Made by a program: the position numbers and the translations under genes. A DNA stretch of 64,000 bases from Rallus limicola. Its lineage: Eukaryota > Chordata > Aves > Gruiformes > Rallidae. Position 1 is the first letter of the stretch. Each line of letters opens with the position of its first letter. Under the pieces are notes generated by a model that saw only the letters and a list, made by a program, of their open reading frames with translations, searched no databases and was not told the origin of the DNA. Of this stretch, positions 19,807 through 30,483 are shown in pieces. Where the stretch lies: the NCBI GenBank assembly GCA_022605955.1, contig JAKCOZ010000014.1, positions 13,336,001-13,400,000 on the forward strand. The letters run 5' to 3'.

Positions 19807-22800
19807 CTACAACACAAGAGAGAAATACTGAGCATCCTTCCCACAGACAAAACGAAACACACAAATTGGAGGAAACAGAGGTGTTTCTTAGAATAGCAAC
19901 TAGGCTTTAGTAGATGAATGTTACCTCCCAGCTGTGTAAAAAGTAAGTTTGGTGTTCCTAGAGCAGTATAAAATTTATAGCATTGCTGCTATGAGTATTC
20001 ACTGTTCTATCAGGCAAGACACTTGAAATGAGGTGCAGCACCTTCCTCCCAGAAGCCACAATTGTATATATACAGCTCCAGCTTTCTAAAGGCCATTTGG
20101 TGCTAGAAAATGAGCATTAGGTAAGTCTTTTGCTGGCAGTTTGAAGCAGCTGTCTCATCTGTGGAGGTACTTGATACACTGCTGCCAATCTACAGGCCAG
20201 CTAGGTTTATGCCAGTACAAGTATTCCTACCAAGAATTATAAGCCTGCTGGAAGACAAGTCAAGAAATAGGGGAGCTATGCAAACAGACGTTTAATGTCT
20301 TTGACAAGAGTGGAGTGGCTAGCAAAGCATCTACAAAACCAACTCTTCCCCACACATTTCAGACCAGAATCACACCTCCTAGGCAGAGGCAGCTACAAGA
20401 GAAGACACAAGAGCACTTACGAGTCGTAGTTGTCTCTGAAACCCTTCGCAAAAGGATTATGGTCAATTTTGAGCTGGGTAATCTAGAAGTAAAAGCAGAA
20501 TACGGCATGATGAGATGTTGAACCCTCAAGACAACTTGATTCTCAATCATAATTTTATGCATCCATGCTTACATCAGTGTTTTGATAGGCTGTAACAGCT
20601 ATGAACTGCGTTTCAGGGAAAATAAACGTTTGGGTCTTTGAGGAATCGTTCAGATCTTCAACACCATCTTCTGTCACTTCCACAATGTGAAGCCGGGGCT
20701 GGTACTTGTGCAGAGACTGCAACACAATCATCTAAAAAGAACCATAAAGGAAATGAGATCTTTAGCAGAACTGCATTTAACATCGTACTTTAACACCTGA
20801 CATTTTCCTCCTGTAAACTGTGATCTTTTGACTTGGGAATAGAGCACGTTTAGCAGTTAACAGGAGATAAATCACAGCTCGTAGCACCATTTCACTAGGT
20901 TATAAATACGCCAAAAATATGTAAATGCAGAAAATCAAGAGGTCTCAGCTACACACCCACTTTATGAGCAACTCGAGATAGATATATTGGCTAAACCCGA
21001 AGAAATTCGCACATCAATTTCTGAACATGTCTAACTTTCTTGTAGAGAAGCAAAGAAAAGCAGCTACCATCCAAATTCAAGAACGGAATAAGCCACGGGA
21101 ACAGCGATCTAGCAGCTCGATTAAATGCCATAAAGGCCAGAAACCCCAGGGTTCCCCTGACTGAGAGAGCCCCTCAAAGCCCACCCCTCCCCCCCTATTT
21201 ACCTGCGCGTTGTTGTTGTTAGCACCTTTGTTGTTCGTTAGCTTCAGTTTCCCGAAAGAAATTTCCTGCCGCATCCAGTGAGCCCCGGTGTTGGGCGACT
21301 CGGGGTGAATGTACACCTTGTTGCCTGGGGAAGAGAAGCCGGTCGAACGCCTGCCGAGCCCGGGAGCTTTCTGCCACCGCCGGCAGCAGCGCCCGAGCAG
21401 CACCTCGGGACCCGCGATGTCCCCTCTCCCGCACAGCCTCGCACACCGCGGCCAAGGAAGGGGAGGGGGTAAGGAAAGTGCTGCAAGACGCTCTTAAAAG
21501 CGCCGCTCTGTCCACAGCGGGGTGCGGGGGCGGGCAGGGCCCTGCAGACGGGGGTGAAGCGGGAACCCTTTCTGGGAAACCGACCCACGCGGGAAGGCGG
21601 CGGGCAGACCCCGCACCTACCTTGCATGTTGTTGTCGGCTTTGCCGCAGGTCACCCACTTGCCCCCCTGGAAACGCCAGTGATTGGGGTCCGCCAACACC
21701 ACCTCCACGAAAACGTTGTAGTGGGCCGTGGGGTTGAGGCCGGTGATGTTAAAGCTCAGAAAAGGAAACATCCTCCTGCGGAGGGGGAAAAAAAAGAAGC
21801 ACACGATATGTGAGGCGGCCGGGGACGGAGGCGCGGGCTCCGGCGGCAGCTGGAGGAGGCGGCCGCAGGATGCCCGATCCGCCCGGGCACAGAGAAGCGA
21901 GTGGCGAGCCCCAACCGACCCCCGCCTCATTTCCCGGTCTCCTAGCGTGGGGAAAATGCGAAGGCTGCTTTTCCGGGAAAGCGTGCCCCGGCCGGAGCAT
22001 CACCGACGGTGATGGCGCGCACCCTCCCCGTAACACCGCCTTCCCGGAGGAAGCGGGCACCTCTTCTCAGCGCGGAGCGACCACAGGCGTCCCCCTTGCC
22101 CGCCCCCGTCCTTTTCCCTCCGCAAACTTCCCTCCGTTTCGTCTCAGCCCCTGCCCGCTTACCGGCCTTGCTTCGTGATGATCATCTCCGTCTGGTGCCG
22201 ATGGAACTTGAGCCAGAGGGGCCGGTTGCAGAGGAAGACCTGCGCCCGCACCCCCGGGCCGGCGGCGGGCACCCCCAGCGCCCCTAGCCCGCCGCAGGAG
22301 CCCGACGCCGCCGGGTAGGGGCCGTAGAGAGTTCCGCCGGCCGCCGCCTGACCGTACTGGTATCCGCCGCCGCCGCCGAACTGCGCCCGGCCGCCGGGCG
22401 GGCACACGGCGCCCGCGAAGCCGCCCGGCGACAGCACCGAGCCGTAGGGGTAGCGCGGCCCGCCGGGCGGCTGGTAGACGGCGCCGTGCTGCGCCGCCGG
22501 CGGGTAGGGGAAGAGGGCGCAAGGCCCCCCCAGTTCGGCCCCGGGCGGCCCGGGCGATTGCAGGTAGTAGCGGTCGGGGCTGAGGCTGTCCATGGAGTAG
22601 CGAGCGGCGGCGGCCGGGAGCAGCTCCTCTTCCCCGCAGGGGGTGGCCTTGCGGCCGTCCGGTTTTGGGGCGGCGAAGGGCGGCTCGCCTGCCTCCGCCT
22701 CACCCAGCATGGCGGGGGCCGCCCCGAACTTCTTAGGAGTCTTGTCCAGGTCGAGGTGCGGCGGCGAGCCGGCCCGGGGCGGCCCGCGGGAGCCACCGCC

Positions 22801-22926
22801 AGCACCGGCGCCCGCCCCGGCTCCTGCTCCTGCCCCGCCGCCGCGCCCGCCGCCTTCCAGCGGGTAGAAGGGGGCGCCCGGCAGCCCGCCCCCCGCCGCC
22901 GCCAGCAGCGGCTCGCCCAGCTGCAT
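19074..22926 (-). CDS. EOMES: Eomesodermin / T-box brain protein 2, six coding exons
   Basis: Nuclear T-box transcription factor that binds AGGTGTGA-type sites. In vertebrates it acts in mesendoderm specification downstream of Nodal/SMAD2, in cortical intermediate progenitors and in cytotoxic lymphocytes. The join is 22926-22163, 21775-21621, 21324-21203, 20731-20573, 20482-20421 and 19806-19074. All introns are GT-AG, and the frame is continuous for 1995 nt (664 residues plus TAA). The T-box covers about residues 228-415. The C-terminal part carries a VKEE SUMO-type site, a basic KRRR and a conserved YYAFYT end. The start is the ATG at 22926, giving the family's MQLGE beginning. It has A at -3, and the only other in-frame ATG (23127) lies upstream of the TATA box. 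Human EOMES is about 686-705 residues, so this one is slightly shorter, mainly in the N-terminal low-complexity region. Very high confidence. Confidence 0.97.
20421..20482 (-). CDS. EOMES: EOMES coding exon 5 (end of T-box)
   Basis: 62 nt. Acceptor TTCTAG|ATT and donor ACTC|GTAAGTG. Encodes [20 protein letters not shown], the end of the T-box with its C-terminal DNA-contacting helix, plus two bases (TC) of a Ser codon shared with exon 6. Confidence 0.95.
20573..20731 (-). CDS. EOMES: EOMES coding exon 4 (T-box)
   Basis: 159 nt, 53 whole codons. Acceptor TTTTTAG|ATG and donor GAT|GTAAGC. Encodes [20 protein letters not shown] through [13 protein letters not shown], the conserved second half of the T-box. 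The following intron is only 90 bases. Confidence 0.95.
21203..21324 (-). CDS. EOMES: EOMES coding exon 3 (T-box)
   Basis: 122 nt. Acceptor CCCCAG|GC and donor GCGCAG|GTAAAT. Encodes [20 protein letters not shown] and the [20 protein letters not shown] block typical of the Tbr1/Eomes/T-bet subfamily, including dimer-interface and DNA-contact residues. Ends on a codon boundary. Confidence 0.95.
21621..21775 (-). CDS. EOMES: EOMES coding exon 2 (T-box)
   Basis: 155 nt. Acceptor CGCAG|G and donor AAG|GTAGGT. Encodes the [11 protein letters not shown]...[22 protein letters not shown] and [15 protein letters not shown] core of the DNA-binding domain. Begins in phase 2 and ends in phase 1. Confidence 0.95.
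22163..22926 (-). CDS. EOMES: EOMES coding exon 1
   Basis: Encodes residues 1-254 and two bases of codon 255. It starts MQLGEPLL and includes the conserved [30 protein letters not shown] and [16 protein letters not shown] blocks, the last being the start of the T-box. The donor is G|GTAAGC at 22162-22161. A (Gly-Ala)6 run is encoded at 22801-22836. The exon is very GC-rich. Confidence 0.95.
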
Positions 22927-23019
22927 CCTCTGCGGGCCGTGCGGCGGAGCGCCCACACAATCCGGTATCGACCCCGACCCGCGGCCGCGCAGCGCTGCGG
23001 CGGGCCTCCGCCGAGGCAA

Positions 23020-23025
23020 TTTATA
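23020..23025 (-). promoter_or_regulatory. EOMES: EOMES TATA box
   Basis: The minus strand reads GTATAAATTG here, 94 bases before the start codon, in otherwise very GC-rich DNA. Transcription would start near 22990-22996, giving a short 5' UTR of about 65-70 nt with no upstream ATG. Confidence 0.65.
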
Positions 23026-23106
23026 CTGACGCGCCCGGCTCCTCGGGCAGCCGGGGAGGGGCTTGCGCCGGGCTGTCTCATCGCCGCCCTCCACCCCCGC
23101 CGGCCC

Positions 23107-23185
23107 ATTGGCTGGACTGGGTGACATTAATTTAATTAGACAGCTACTAATTGGAACAAGTCACCTGTGACTCTGATGTGTGTCC
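23107..23185 (-). promoter_or_regulatory. EOMES: EOMES proximal promoter block (CCAAT box, homeodomain, E-box)
   Basis: A CCAAT box (minus strand) lies at 23107-23111, about 85 bases before the TATA box. Next to it is an AT-rich insert with two TAATTA-type cores, and GTCACCTGTGAC at 23160-23171, whose 5-base arms are inverted repeats and which contains the E-box CACCTG. This AT-rich island between GC-rich flanks is what a conserved proximal promoter would look like. Factor binding is inferred. Confidence 0.5.
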
Positions 23186-25760
23186 CCCCTCCTCAGCCCC
23201 CCTTCCCGCAGGCGGCTACCGGAGGGGCTCCGGCCCGCCCGTGCCCCCTCGCCGCTCGGAGTGAGGGAGCTCCCGCATCACCCTCGGTGGCCGCACTGAA
23301 GGGCCCGACTTTCTCCCTCTCTAAAAAAGATCTTTTGACCAGGTGGCACCGTCCTCCCGGGCACACTGCCACTTGGGCAGGTAGTGGAGGATCCGCGGCG
23401 AGGAGAGAGGGATGGGGAAGAAAGGAAAAGCGTTGAGGAGAGCCGGTCCCAGCACCGGCACCCAACAAGGAGGGACGGCGGCGATCCGCCGGGCCGCTGA
23501 GACGGGGCGGGTGACACTGGCCCCCGCCACCACCCCCCGCTGGCCCTCTCGTCGTTCAAACAATTCGGCTTGTACCTCAGTTGAGTCCAAAGCAGCCTTC
23601 CCTCCTCCCCCCTTCGCTCCCCGGGCAGCATCGTTATCATGGGGGTGACACGTTTCACCTTATCAGGGACCCCTCAGTGGGAAGCGGCGGGCTTGGTTCG
23701 CAGTTGCAGCTGTCAGGAACTCGGCAGCCAGTTTCTCGCACCCCGCGTTCCCCTTCAGCATCTCCCATCGGGAAGGCAGATTTATGATTCAGGCGAGTGC
23801 CAAATCTCTTTGGCGCTTTTGCTCAACGCAAAAAAACCCCAAACCCACAAACCCCGGAGCCTCTTGCCCCAAATGGAAAAGGAAGATGCAGACGCCCGTG
23901 TGATTTGGCGGAGCGGGCAGAGCCTACGTGAACGACTTGCAGCTACAAATCCGCAGCCCCTCGCCCTCTGCTCGCCGCCAGCCAGCTGGCAGGGAGCGCT
24001 GCAAAAAGCCTGCCTCCTCCTCATGGCTGAATTTTAACCCAGACCCGCCGAGCAGCGAGGATTTCGTTGCCTGACGGAAGGACCCGCCGGGCGCGGGAAG
24101 CGGCCGGGCTGCAGCAGCCGAGCTCTGCCGCCCGCCCCGCCGCCGAGCCGAGCCGAGCCCCCAGCTTTCCCCCCGCTCCCGCCGGGCCGCGCCGGGTAGG
24201 GGGAACTGAATTAAATCGCCAACAATCGGCTGCGGCCGCCAAACCCCGGGGCAGCGGCGCAGGCGGAGTCCCGCTGGGATACGGCTCTTGCGCAAGTTTG
24301 GCGGTCGCGGGTGGCGGTGGTGCCCGGCGGTGCCCGCTGAGGCAGGGAGCGGGCACGGGCGGTTCGGAGGTCAGCCGGGGCTCAATCCCTACTGCCCGCG
24401 ATGGGAACCGAGAGACGGGGGAACCGGCTCGTACCGTGCCCACCTCCGGCTGCGGCCGCGCAGCCGGGAGCCTAGGACAGGCTGGTCGCAGCTGGCACTG
24501 AAATACCCCCCGTCCTCAGCACTAACCACCCGTTCTCTCCGAGATAGCATTTAGCCCAATTTATGCGTCGGTCTCGTCCAGCCGAGGAAGAAAACAAAAA
24601 CGTGCGGGACGAACGCGACAACCCGGCACGAAGCGGACCGGCCGCTGCGCGCTGCTGCCCCTTTTCTCGGCAAGGTGTTCGCATTCCCCGCGGGGTGAGG
24701 AGGGGAGCGGAGCCCGGGCGGGCAGTCCTGCGTTGAAAGCAAAACAAACCCAAGAGCATCCTGCCGGGCGCCGCGGCGGCTGAGCCGCCGCATCCCTGCC
24801 CGCGGCCGGCGAGCCCCGCTGCAGCTCTCCGCGGGGCTGGTCCCTGCCCGGGGGTCTAGGCTCTGCCTCTCCTAGGTTAGGAAGGAGATTTTACAGAGCT
24901 CCTTCGTAGGATTTAGGGGAATTGATGTTGGACGATTATAGACCGAAAGGCTCCCGTGATGTAGAGCATCTCCGCGGGACAGGTGTCGCGTAATGCAAGG
25001 CTGCTGAGGGGTTTGCTGTTTTTTCTCCAAAACTCGCGTTTAACAGAGAAAGGTGGAAAAGCTTTCGATGTTGCTGGGGTTTCCCGCGGATTTCACGGTC
25101 TCGGAGGGGGGCGGGAAGCCCTGGGGAAGGGACAGTTCTCCATTGCGGTGCGAAAAAAATTTTGGTTTGGGGTGAGGCTCTTCTCCCTAACGAAGGAAGG
25201 GTTTCGTCCAGCTCTTTCTACGCTCGGGGTTATTTTCAGCTCAGCTCGGGAGAGCCGCAGCCTGGCCTCGATCCCTGCCTCGCAGCCCGCAGCTCCCGCA
25301 GAGCCAGGCGCCCGGTGGCGGTGGAAGGGGAGGCCGGGGCCGGGCTGCACCCCCATATCCCTCCGGTCCCGCGGGAGCCCCGTCGGGGAAGGCTCCCCGC
25401 AGCCCTTCAGCAGCGCTGGGACCGTGCGAAGGTTTGAGGGAACCGCCTGTAATTCGGAGGCTTGTTAATTCATTCCCTACGGTACGGGGAGAGCTGTAAC
25501 TAACCCTACCTCGCAAATTAAAGTTACCACCTCGGTCACCAGCCAAACTCTTGGGGCTCAGTATTCGTCATTTCCTTAGCCTGCAAACCTGCCCTCCCTG
25601 GGGGCCGGGGAGGCAGCCAGGGAATTGCCTCCCCCCACAGCCCCCTGCACGCCGGATACATCCTTGCTCCCTGCCCCCGATATCTTCGGGGTTTGGCGGG
25701 GATCTTCACCGTAGGAAGCTGCGGGGTGTTTCAGTCATGTGTGGGACCGGAGATTTCTGA
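23186..25760. other. CpG-rich domain upstream of EOMES
   Basis: Dense CpG continues from exon 1 to about 25760. Long open frames on both strands here are by-products of the base composition and match no protein family. A divergent non-coding transcript could start in this region, but nothing in the sequence proves it. Confidence 0.65.
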
Positions 25761-26132
25761 ATGGGTCCCGCAACCCTTGAGATGCTATCTTAGAGATAAG
25801 GCTGCAGAAACAGCAGACTCTGGTGAAACAGAAAGGAGCTTATTGGGTTTGTAAATCTAGTAAAATAACCTCCAAACCACAAAAAGAATGTTGAAAGAAA
25901 ATGTACGTCTTTGAAGGGTTACAGATTATCGTTTTGTTGGGCTTTATTCAAATATGCTCCTGGGGTTTATTCAAATAAGGAGCTTCTCTGACTTGAAAAA
26001 AGCCGTTCCAGAAGAGCTCATTCTCTGCAGTCCCAGCTACAGGGGAGTCCCGCTGCACAGAAATGTTCTGTCCTTTGCTTTCGGGCTGGAATTGTGCCCT
26101 TTCCTCTTTCGGCGGTCAGTGTATCAGGAAAT

Positions 26133-26158
26133 ACACACACACACACACACACACACAC
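26133..26158. repeat. (AC)13 microsatellite
   Basis: Perfect dinucleotide run of 26 bases. A shorter TG-rich run (TGTGTGTGTGTGTG then CGCGCAC) follows at about 26295-26318. Confidence 0.9.
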
Positions 26159-27170
26159 CGCTTCAACAAATTGCCTTGACTTGGGGGACTGAAACAGTTC
26201 AACTGAAGAGCCCAACTCAGCAGGGCCTTCTCAGGGGTAAAGAAGTTGGGATCCGTAAGATCTATTCTGTCAGAATGTTGTACACCTATATACATGTGTG
26301 TGTGTGTGCGCGCACAGAAATCTATATATGGCCATATTTATAGCTATATATGTTCTTCATCCTTATAAATATGGATATTGATACACACATCTCTGGGTTT
26401 ATATAGACACCATAAACATTTTGTTTGTCAGAATCGCCTGCCATATCGGCTTGAAGTCCTTTCTTGAAGTCCTGCTGCCACCACAGCAGCATCGACAGGT
26501 ATTTTCTGAGCACTGTGTTTGAATAGCTCCTGTGAGGGTTTCCCCCCCTCCCCCACCTTATCCTGATTTTGGCCACAAACTAGCTGTCAGATTGTGGATA
26601 TCCTCTTCAATTTGCTAACATCTCATTCCCAAAGGGCTTCAATACTTTTCAGTTTAATGTCAAACTTGTGCTGGGATTTTGCAGACTTTCTGTTTTCCCA
26701 GTCAGGCAGTCTGGTTCCCCACCACCCCCACCCCCACTCCCCTCCTTCAACGAGTCCCTGGCTAGGCAAGAGGAGGACAATACTTGTAAATGCATCCAGA
26801 GGACTTGCCCCTCTTCCACCACCTTTCGATGTCACTTTTAACATCACGAAATCAGAAATGGTTCAGACGCAGCTAGGCATATGCAAGTGCTTCCTTTTCG
26901 GAATCCTGATCCCTTTTCTCATGAACGCTTACAGCACTCAGAAAAATCAAGGAGGTGTGGATATGCCTGTGCAAAGCTCAGCGTTTGGGGTCACCACTTA
27001 ACTTCGGGGGCTGTTTTTGCAAAGAAGCCAGCTACACCTTTCCAGTGCTCAGGTTGTTTCATCTGCCAAATGCAAACAACAGCCATCTCTTTCCTGGAAA
27101 TATTAGGAGACTAAATTAATGGAAAACACTATTTATTTTCTGATATATATGTACACATATGTATATTTAT

Positions 27171-27174
<4 letters not shown>

Positions 27175-27208
<34 letters not shown>
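27175..27208. repeat. (AT)17 microsatellite
   Basis: Perfect dinucleotide run of 34 bases inside a longer AT-rich stretch that starts near 27143. Confidence 0.9.
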
Positions 27209-27216
<8 letters not shown>

Positions 27217-27378
27217 TTCAGCTATAGCTGCAAAGACCATGAATCCATTTCGGTTTATGCCAAGTGGGATTTTTAGTGTGCAGACACAGAGAGTGACATG
27301 AGAAGTGTAGCTGAAAATCTACTTTAAGATTGTGAAAAATTGAACCCAAAAAGTTTAAAAAGTAGTCAGCTGTTGTCA

Positions 27379-27466
27379 GATATATATATATAATAATATA
27401 AATGTATATATGTATAAATGTATATATGTATATATCATATATATATATATACATATATATATATGG
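27379..27466. repeat. Imperfect AT/GTAT satellite, self-complementary
   Basis: Alternating TA runs are interspersed with TGTATA units and their complement ACATATA. The block can fold back on itself. It lies 170 bases from the (AT)17 run. Confidence 0.8.
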
Positions 27467-28319
27467 ACTTCAAGTAGAAGAAATCAATATAGCCCTACAA
27501 AACCAAAGACCTATCATCTTTAATATCAACTGATGATGGTGTCACAGTAACAGCAATTTAACTCTTTGGTAATTAATTCAATTTAGCTACCACTTTCTCA
27601 GCTATCCAAACCAATTGTAAAAGGCAGCACACAGACACACACATTATTAAGAAGGAAAAAAGAGGACGTAAATTTGCATAAGCCCCATAATAAGTGTGGG
27701 TCTAATTTCTAAAAATGAGAAAATAAGGAAGAGTCTTCTCTCAAAGTAATATGAAACAGGAAGAACAGACATGAGTCAATCGAAGAAGCAACTCAGTATT
27801 CAAAAAAAAAAAGTGTTGTTCAAAGCAGCCATACTGGTCACTTCCTCCTCCTCCTTCAAAGGAGAAATTAACGCCAAAACTGTGATTTTAAATTTAGAGA
27901 GAAATGAATCAGCAAAAAAATCAGTCAAGATCTGATCCTGATTGGTAAGAATATGGCAGCATAAGGACAGGCAAAGTGACACGTGTCGAGTGCTTGGGGT
28001 GAATTCTTGGCACCGGGTAATTTCGCAGCGTGAGAGGACGCGATGGCTCCGTGTGTCGCTGGGCCTGGGGTGCTCTCCTGGCCAACGGCTGAAAAAAAGT
28101 CTGGTCAGGAAAGTGCAAGTCTTTGCAAAGTGGAAGCCTTTGTCATTTTGACAGATCTTTGGGACACTACAAGGAGTGGGATGGGAAAAGTATTAAGTTG
28201 GCTATAGCTTCCAGGTGACTTCCCTGTCTCCAAATGGAATTGTAGAAACGTATGGAAAGGAGGAGACTGGAATTAGGATCACAAACCCAACCACAACCCC
28301 GAGCAACGTTTTGTATTTT

Positions 28320-28720
28320 GTATTATTCATGGGTAGAGATCTCCAAACAGCTCTTTTAAATGCTTGCCTTTTCACCCTCCAATAAGTTTAATGAGGGATG
28401 CCTAGCACCTTTTCACTGGTTTTAAAGCAAGATCACTTACTCACTTATAGATTTGTGCCCATTGTCAGCCTGACAGTCATGCGATAGAGACGTGAGAACA
28501 TAACAGGATCCATGACATTGGTGTGACAGTCGCAGATCTGGTCAGTTTCATCTTATTTCTATTTACATATCTATTATGCAACGTTTTTGAATAGCTGATC
28601 AGGGCGTGCTTGCCCTGCTTTGTATCAGAAATTATATTGAAAGAGCCTGGAGTCAACTACACAGTTTAAATCTCAGCAATTGAAATTAGTAGCTCAAACC
28701 CTGTAAAAAGATGTTCTGCT
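28320..28720. promoter_or_regulatory. Candidate upstream EOMES enhancer
   Basis: Low-repeat, mixed-composition block about 5.3-5.7 kb upstream of the predicted start site. It contains a T-box core GGTGTGA at 28520-28526 and several AT-rich homeodomain and POU-like cores. Mammalian Eomes has Nodal-responsive upstream enhancers (established), but equivalence is not shown here. Confidence 0.3.
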
Positions 28721-29075
28721 TTTGTTCTAACGCTTTAAAAAGTACAATTGCACCATGTGAAGATCCTGATAAACTTCATGCTGCTCAGGGTTTATGATGT
28801 CAGAGCCATGGAATACTCCCTGCTGATAACATAATAGCTGAGAAATATGAGTTTTGGAGGGTTTGGGGGTTTGTTTGCTCCATGAGGATGCAGTACGAGG
28901 CTTGCAGTGGGAAAACAATTAACTCGAGGGGCTGGAAAAGCTCGTAGCAGTGGGTTACCCTGTAATTGGAGAAGCGATGAGGAATTTCACCTGGTATCAT
29001 TTGTGACAGCAATCAAACAGCAAGGCCTAGCAGGGAACCACATATTAAATAACTGCCGTGACGGGCGAGTCCTGC

Positions 29076-29082
29076 TATAAAA
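29076..29082 (+). promoter_or_regulatory. Candidate TATA box at the edge of a CpG island
   Basis: TATAAAA lies about 25 bases before the CpG-rich block at 29100-30330, on the + strand and divergent from EOMES. It may drive a non-coding RNA. No downstream open frame of note supports a protein gene. Confidence 0.25.
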
Positions 29083-29099
29083 ATAATCAGAAAACAGAA

Positions 29100-30330
29100 C
29101 CGGGGTGACATATGTACTCTCGGGGGAGGTGAGAAGAGAGCGGTAGGGCTCCCCTCCTGGGGAGGGACCGCGTTTGCTAGCTGCTGACCCCGGTTTCCAC
29201 CAGCAGCCCGTTGCTACCGGGGACGGGATGGAGCCGGCATCATTCCTCCCAGTCGTCCCAGGCCTCCGGGAGGGAGGGCGGAGAGACCAAGTGGGGTGAC
29301 CGCCTGAGGGGGGGGAGCGAGGGTAGGGACCCCAGCAGAGGGGGGACCGTGCCTCGAAGATGCCCCAGCAAGCGGGCGGGAGGGTGTGCGTCTGTAGGGG
29401 GGGCAGCCTCAGGCCGTGGGGGTAACTACAGCCTCGTACGGGCTCTGCTCGGTCTCCGCGGCGGCACCGGCCGGCAGCTGCAGCCTAAACGGGGCGGACG
29501 GCGGGGCCGTCGGTAGCGGGGAGGTCGGTAGCGGGGAGCAGTCGCGGCCGGCAGCGCTGCCCCAAACCAGTTCCTCAGCCGCTGCCCCTCAGGAGGTTTC
29601 AGGCTGGGGGGAAATGCCAACACCCGCCTCCGTCCCCGCTTTATTAACCGTTTCTCGAAACATCGCCGCTGCGCCTTCCGACCTGCGGAAAGCCCGGGAA
29701 GCCCTTTGCCACCGCGGGGAGGGCCGGCAGGAACCGCCTCCGTTCCCCGAGGAAGCCCGTGCGGGACCAGCCCCGCCTGCAACGGGCAGGGCTGCGGCGC
29801 TGGTCCGGCGGCGTGCCGGCCCGGGGACCGGCGGGCACAGCTCCCCATCCCCATCCCCATCCCCATGCCCATGCCCATCGCGGGGCGGTGGCGGGCGATC
29901 CGGCCGGATTAGCGCCGGGCGCTTTGAAGTCCTTGTGTCGCATGGGGTGCTTAGGGCTCCCCATTCAGTTGCTAATTCCCACTAAGCGGTTTTAAGTATC
30001 TGAGCTGGCAGCCCCCCCGCGCCTTCAAAACAAGTCTATGCACGGAGATAGCTCCAAAATTACCCAGCTGGGCAGTACCGAGACCAGAGGCACAAGGCGG
30101 GCAGAGTCGTTAGAAAATAATCGAAGCAAATGGGCGCGTGAATTTCGGCTCGGAAACCCGTTTGCAGGAGCGGCGGTTTCAAAGGTGTCCGCACCTGCGG
30201 AGCCTGCTCCCTCCTGGGTGCGGAGCTCGGGTTGCGCTGCCGCCCCCGCCTCTACCCCGGGGGGCTGCGGGGCAGGAGGCCGGCACTGCCCGCTCTGCCT
30301 AAACGGCCAGAAAGGAGAAACAAAAAGAAA
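29100..30330. other. CpG-rich island upstream of EOMES
   Basis: CpG density and GC content rise sharply compared with both flanks. Open frames on both strands reflect base composition. The island lies about 6.1-7.3 kb upstream of the EOMES start site. Confidence 0.6.
29843..29878. repeat. Hexamer repeat (CCCCAT)4(GCCCAT)2
   Basis: Six consecutive 6-base units, the last two with C to G at the first position. It lies inside the CpG island and is probably length-variable. Confidence 0.9.
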
Positions 30331-30483
30331 AGGGAAAAAAACCCCACCACATCAGAAAAAAAAAAAACATTAGCTGAGAAGGAAACGTCTGTGGACACCC
30401 TGGTGAGATGTCCCCTCATTCCGGGCAGGAAGTTTTGCCATTGCTACCAGCCCCGCAGAATTGTCCGTCTCCTTTTATTCTTA

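Larger units (their letters stand above)
25761..28310. other. Intergenic DNA with microsatellites, no gene recognised
   Basis: AT-rich flank upstream of EOMES. Contains AC and AT microsatellites listed separately, and TTTATTCAAATA twice within about 35 bases near 25942-25978. No coding signal. Confidence 0.55.

Noticed and set aside
22284..23124. Long frames of 212 and 274 codons over EOMES exon 1 in other frames and on the opposite strand
   Set aside because: They are antisense or shifted readings of the EOMES coding exon, low in complexity.
22927..23127. In-frame upstream ATG at 23127 that would add 67 residues to EOMES
   Set aside because: It lies upstream of the TATA box and the expected start site, and EOMES proteins begin with MQLGE, which matches the ATG at 22926.
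24021..24501. Frames of about 140-144 codons on both strands upstream of EOMES
   Set aside because: Same composition effect; no recognisable domain and no splice context.
29416..29985. 189-codon frame on + in the upstream CpG island
   Set aside because: Low-complexity translation including the hexamer repeat read as Pro-His/Pro-Ser-Pro; no family likeness.
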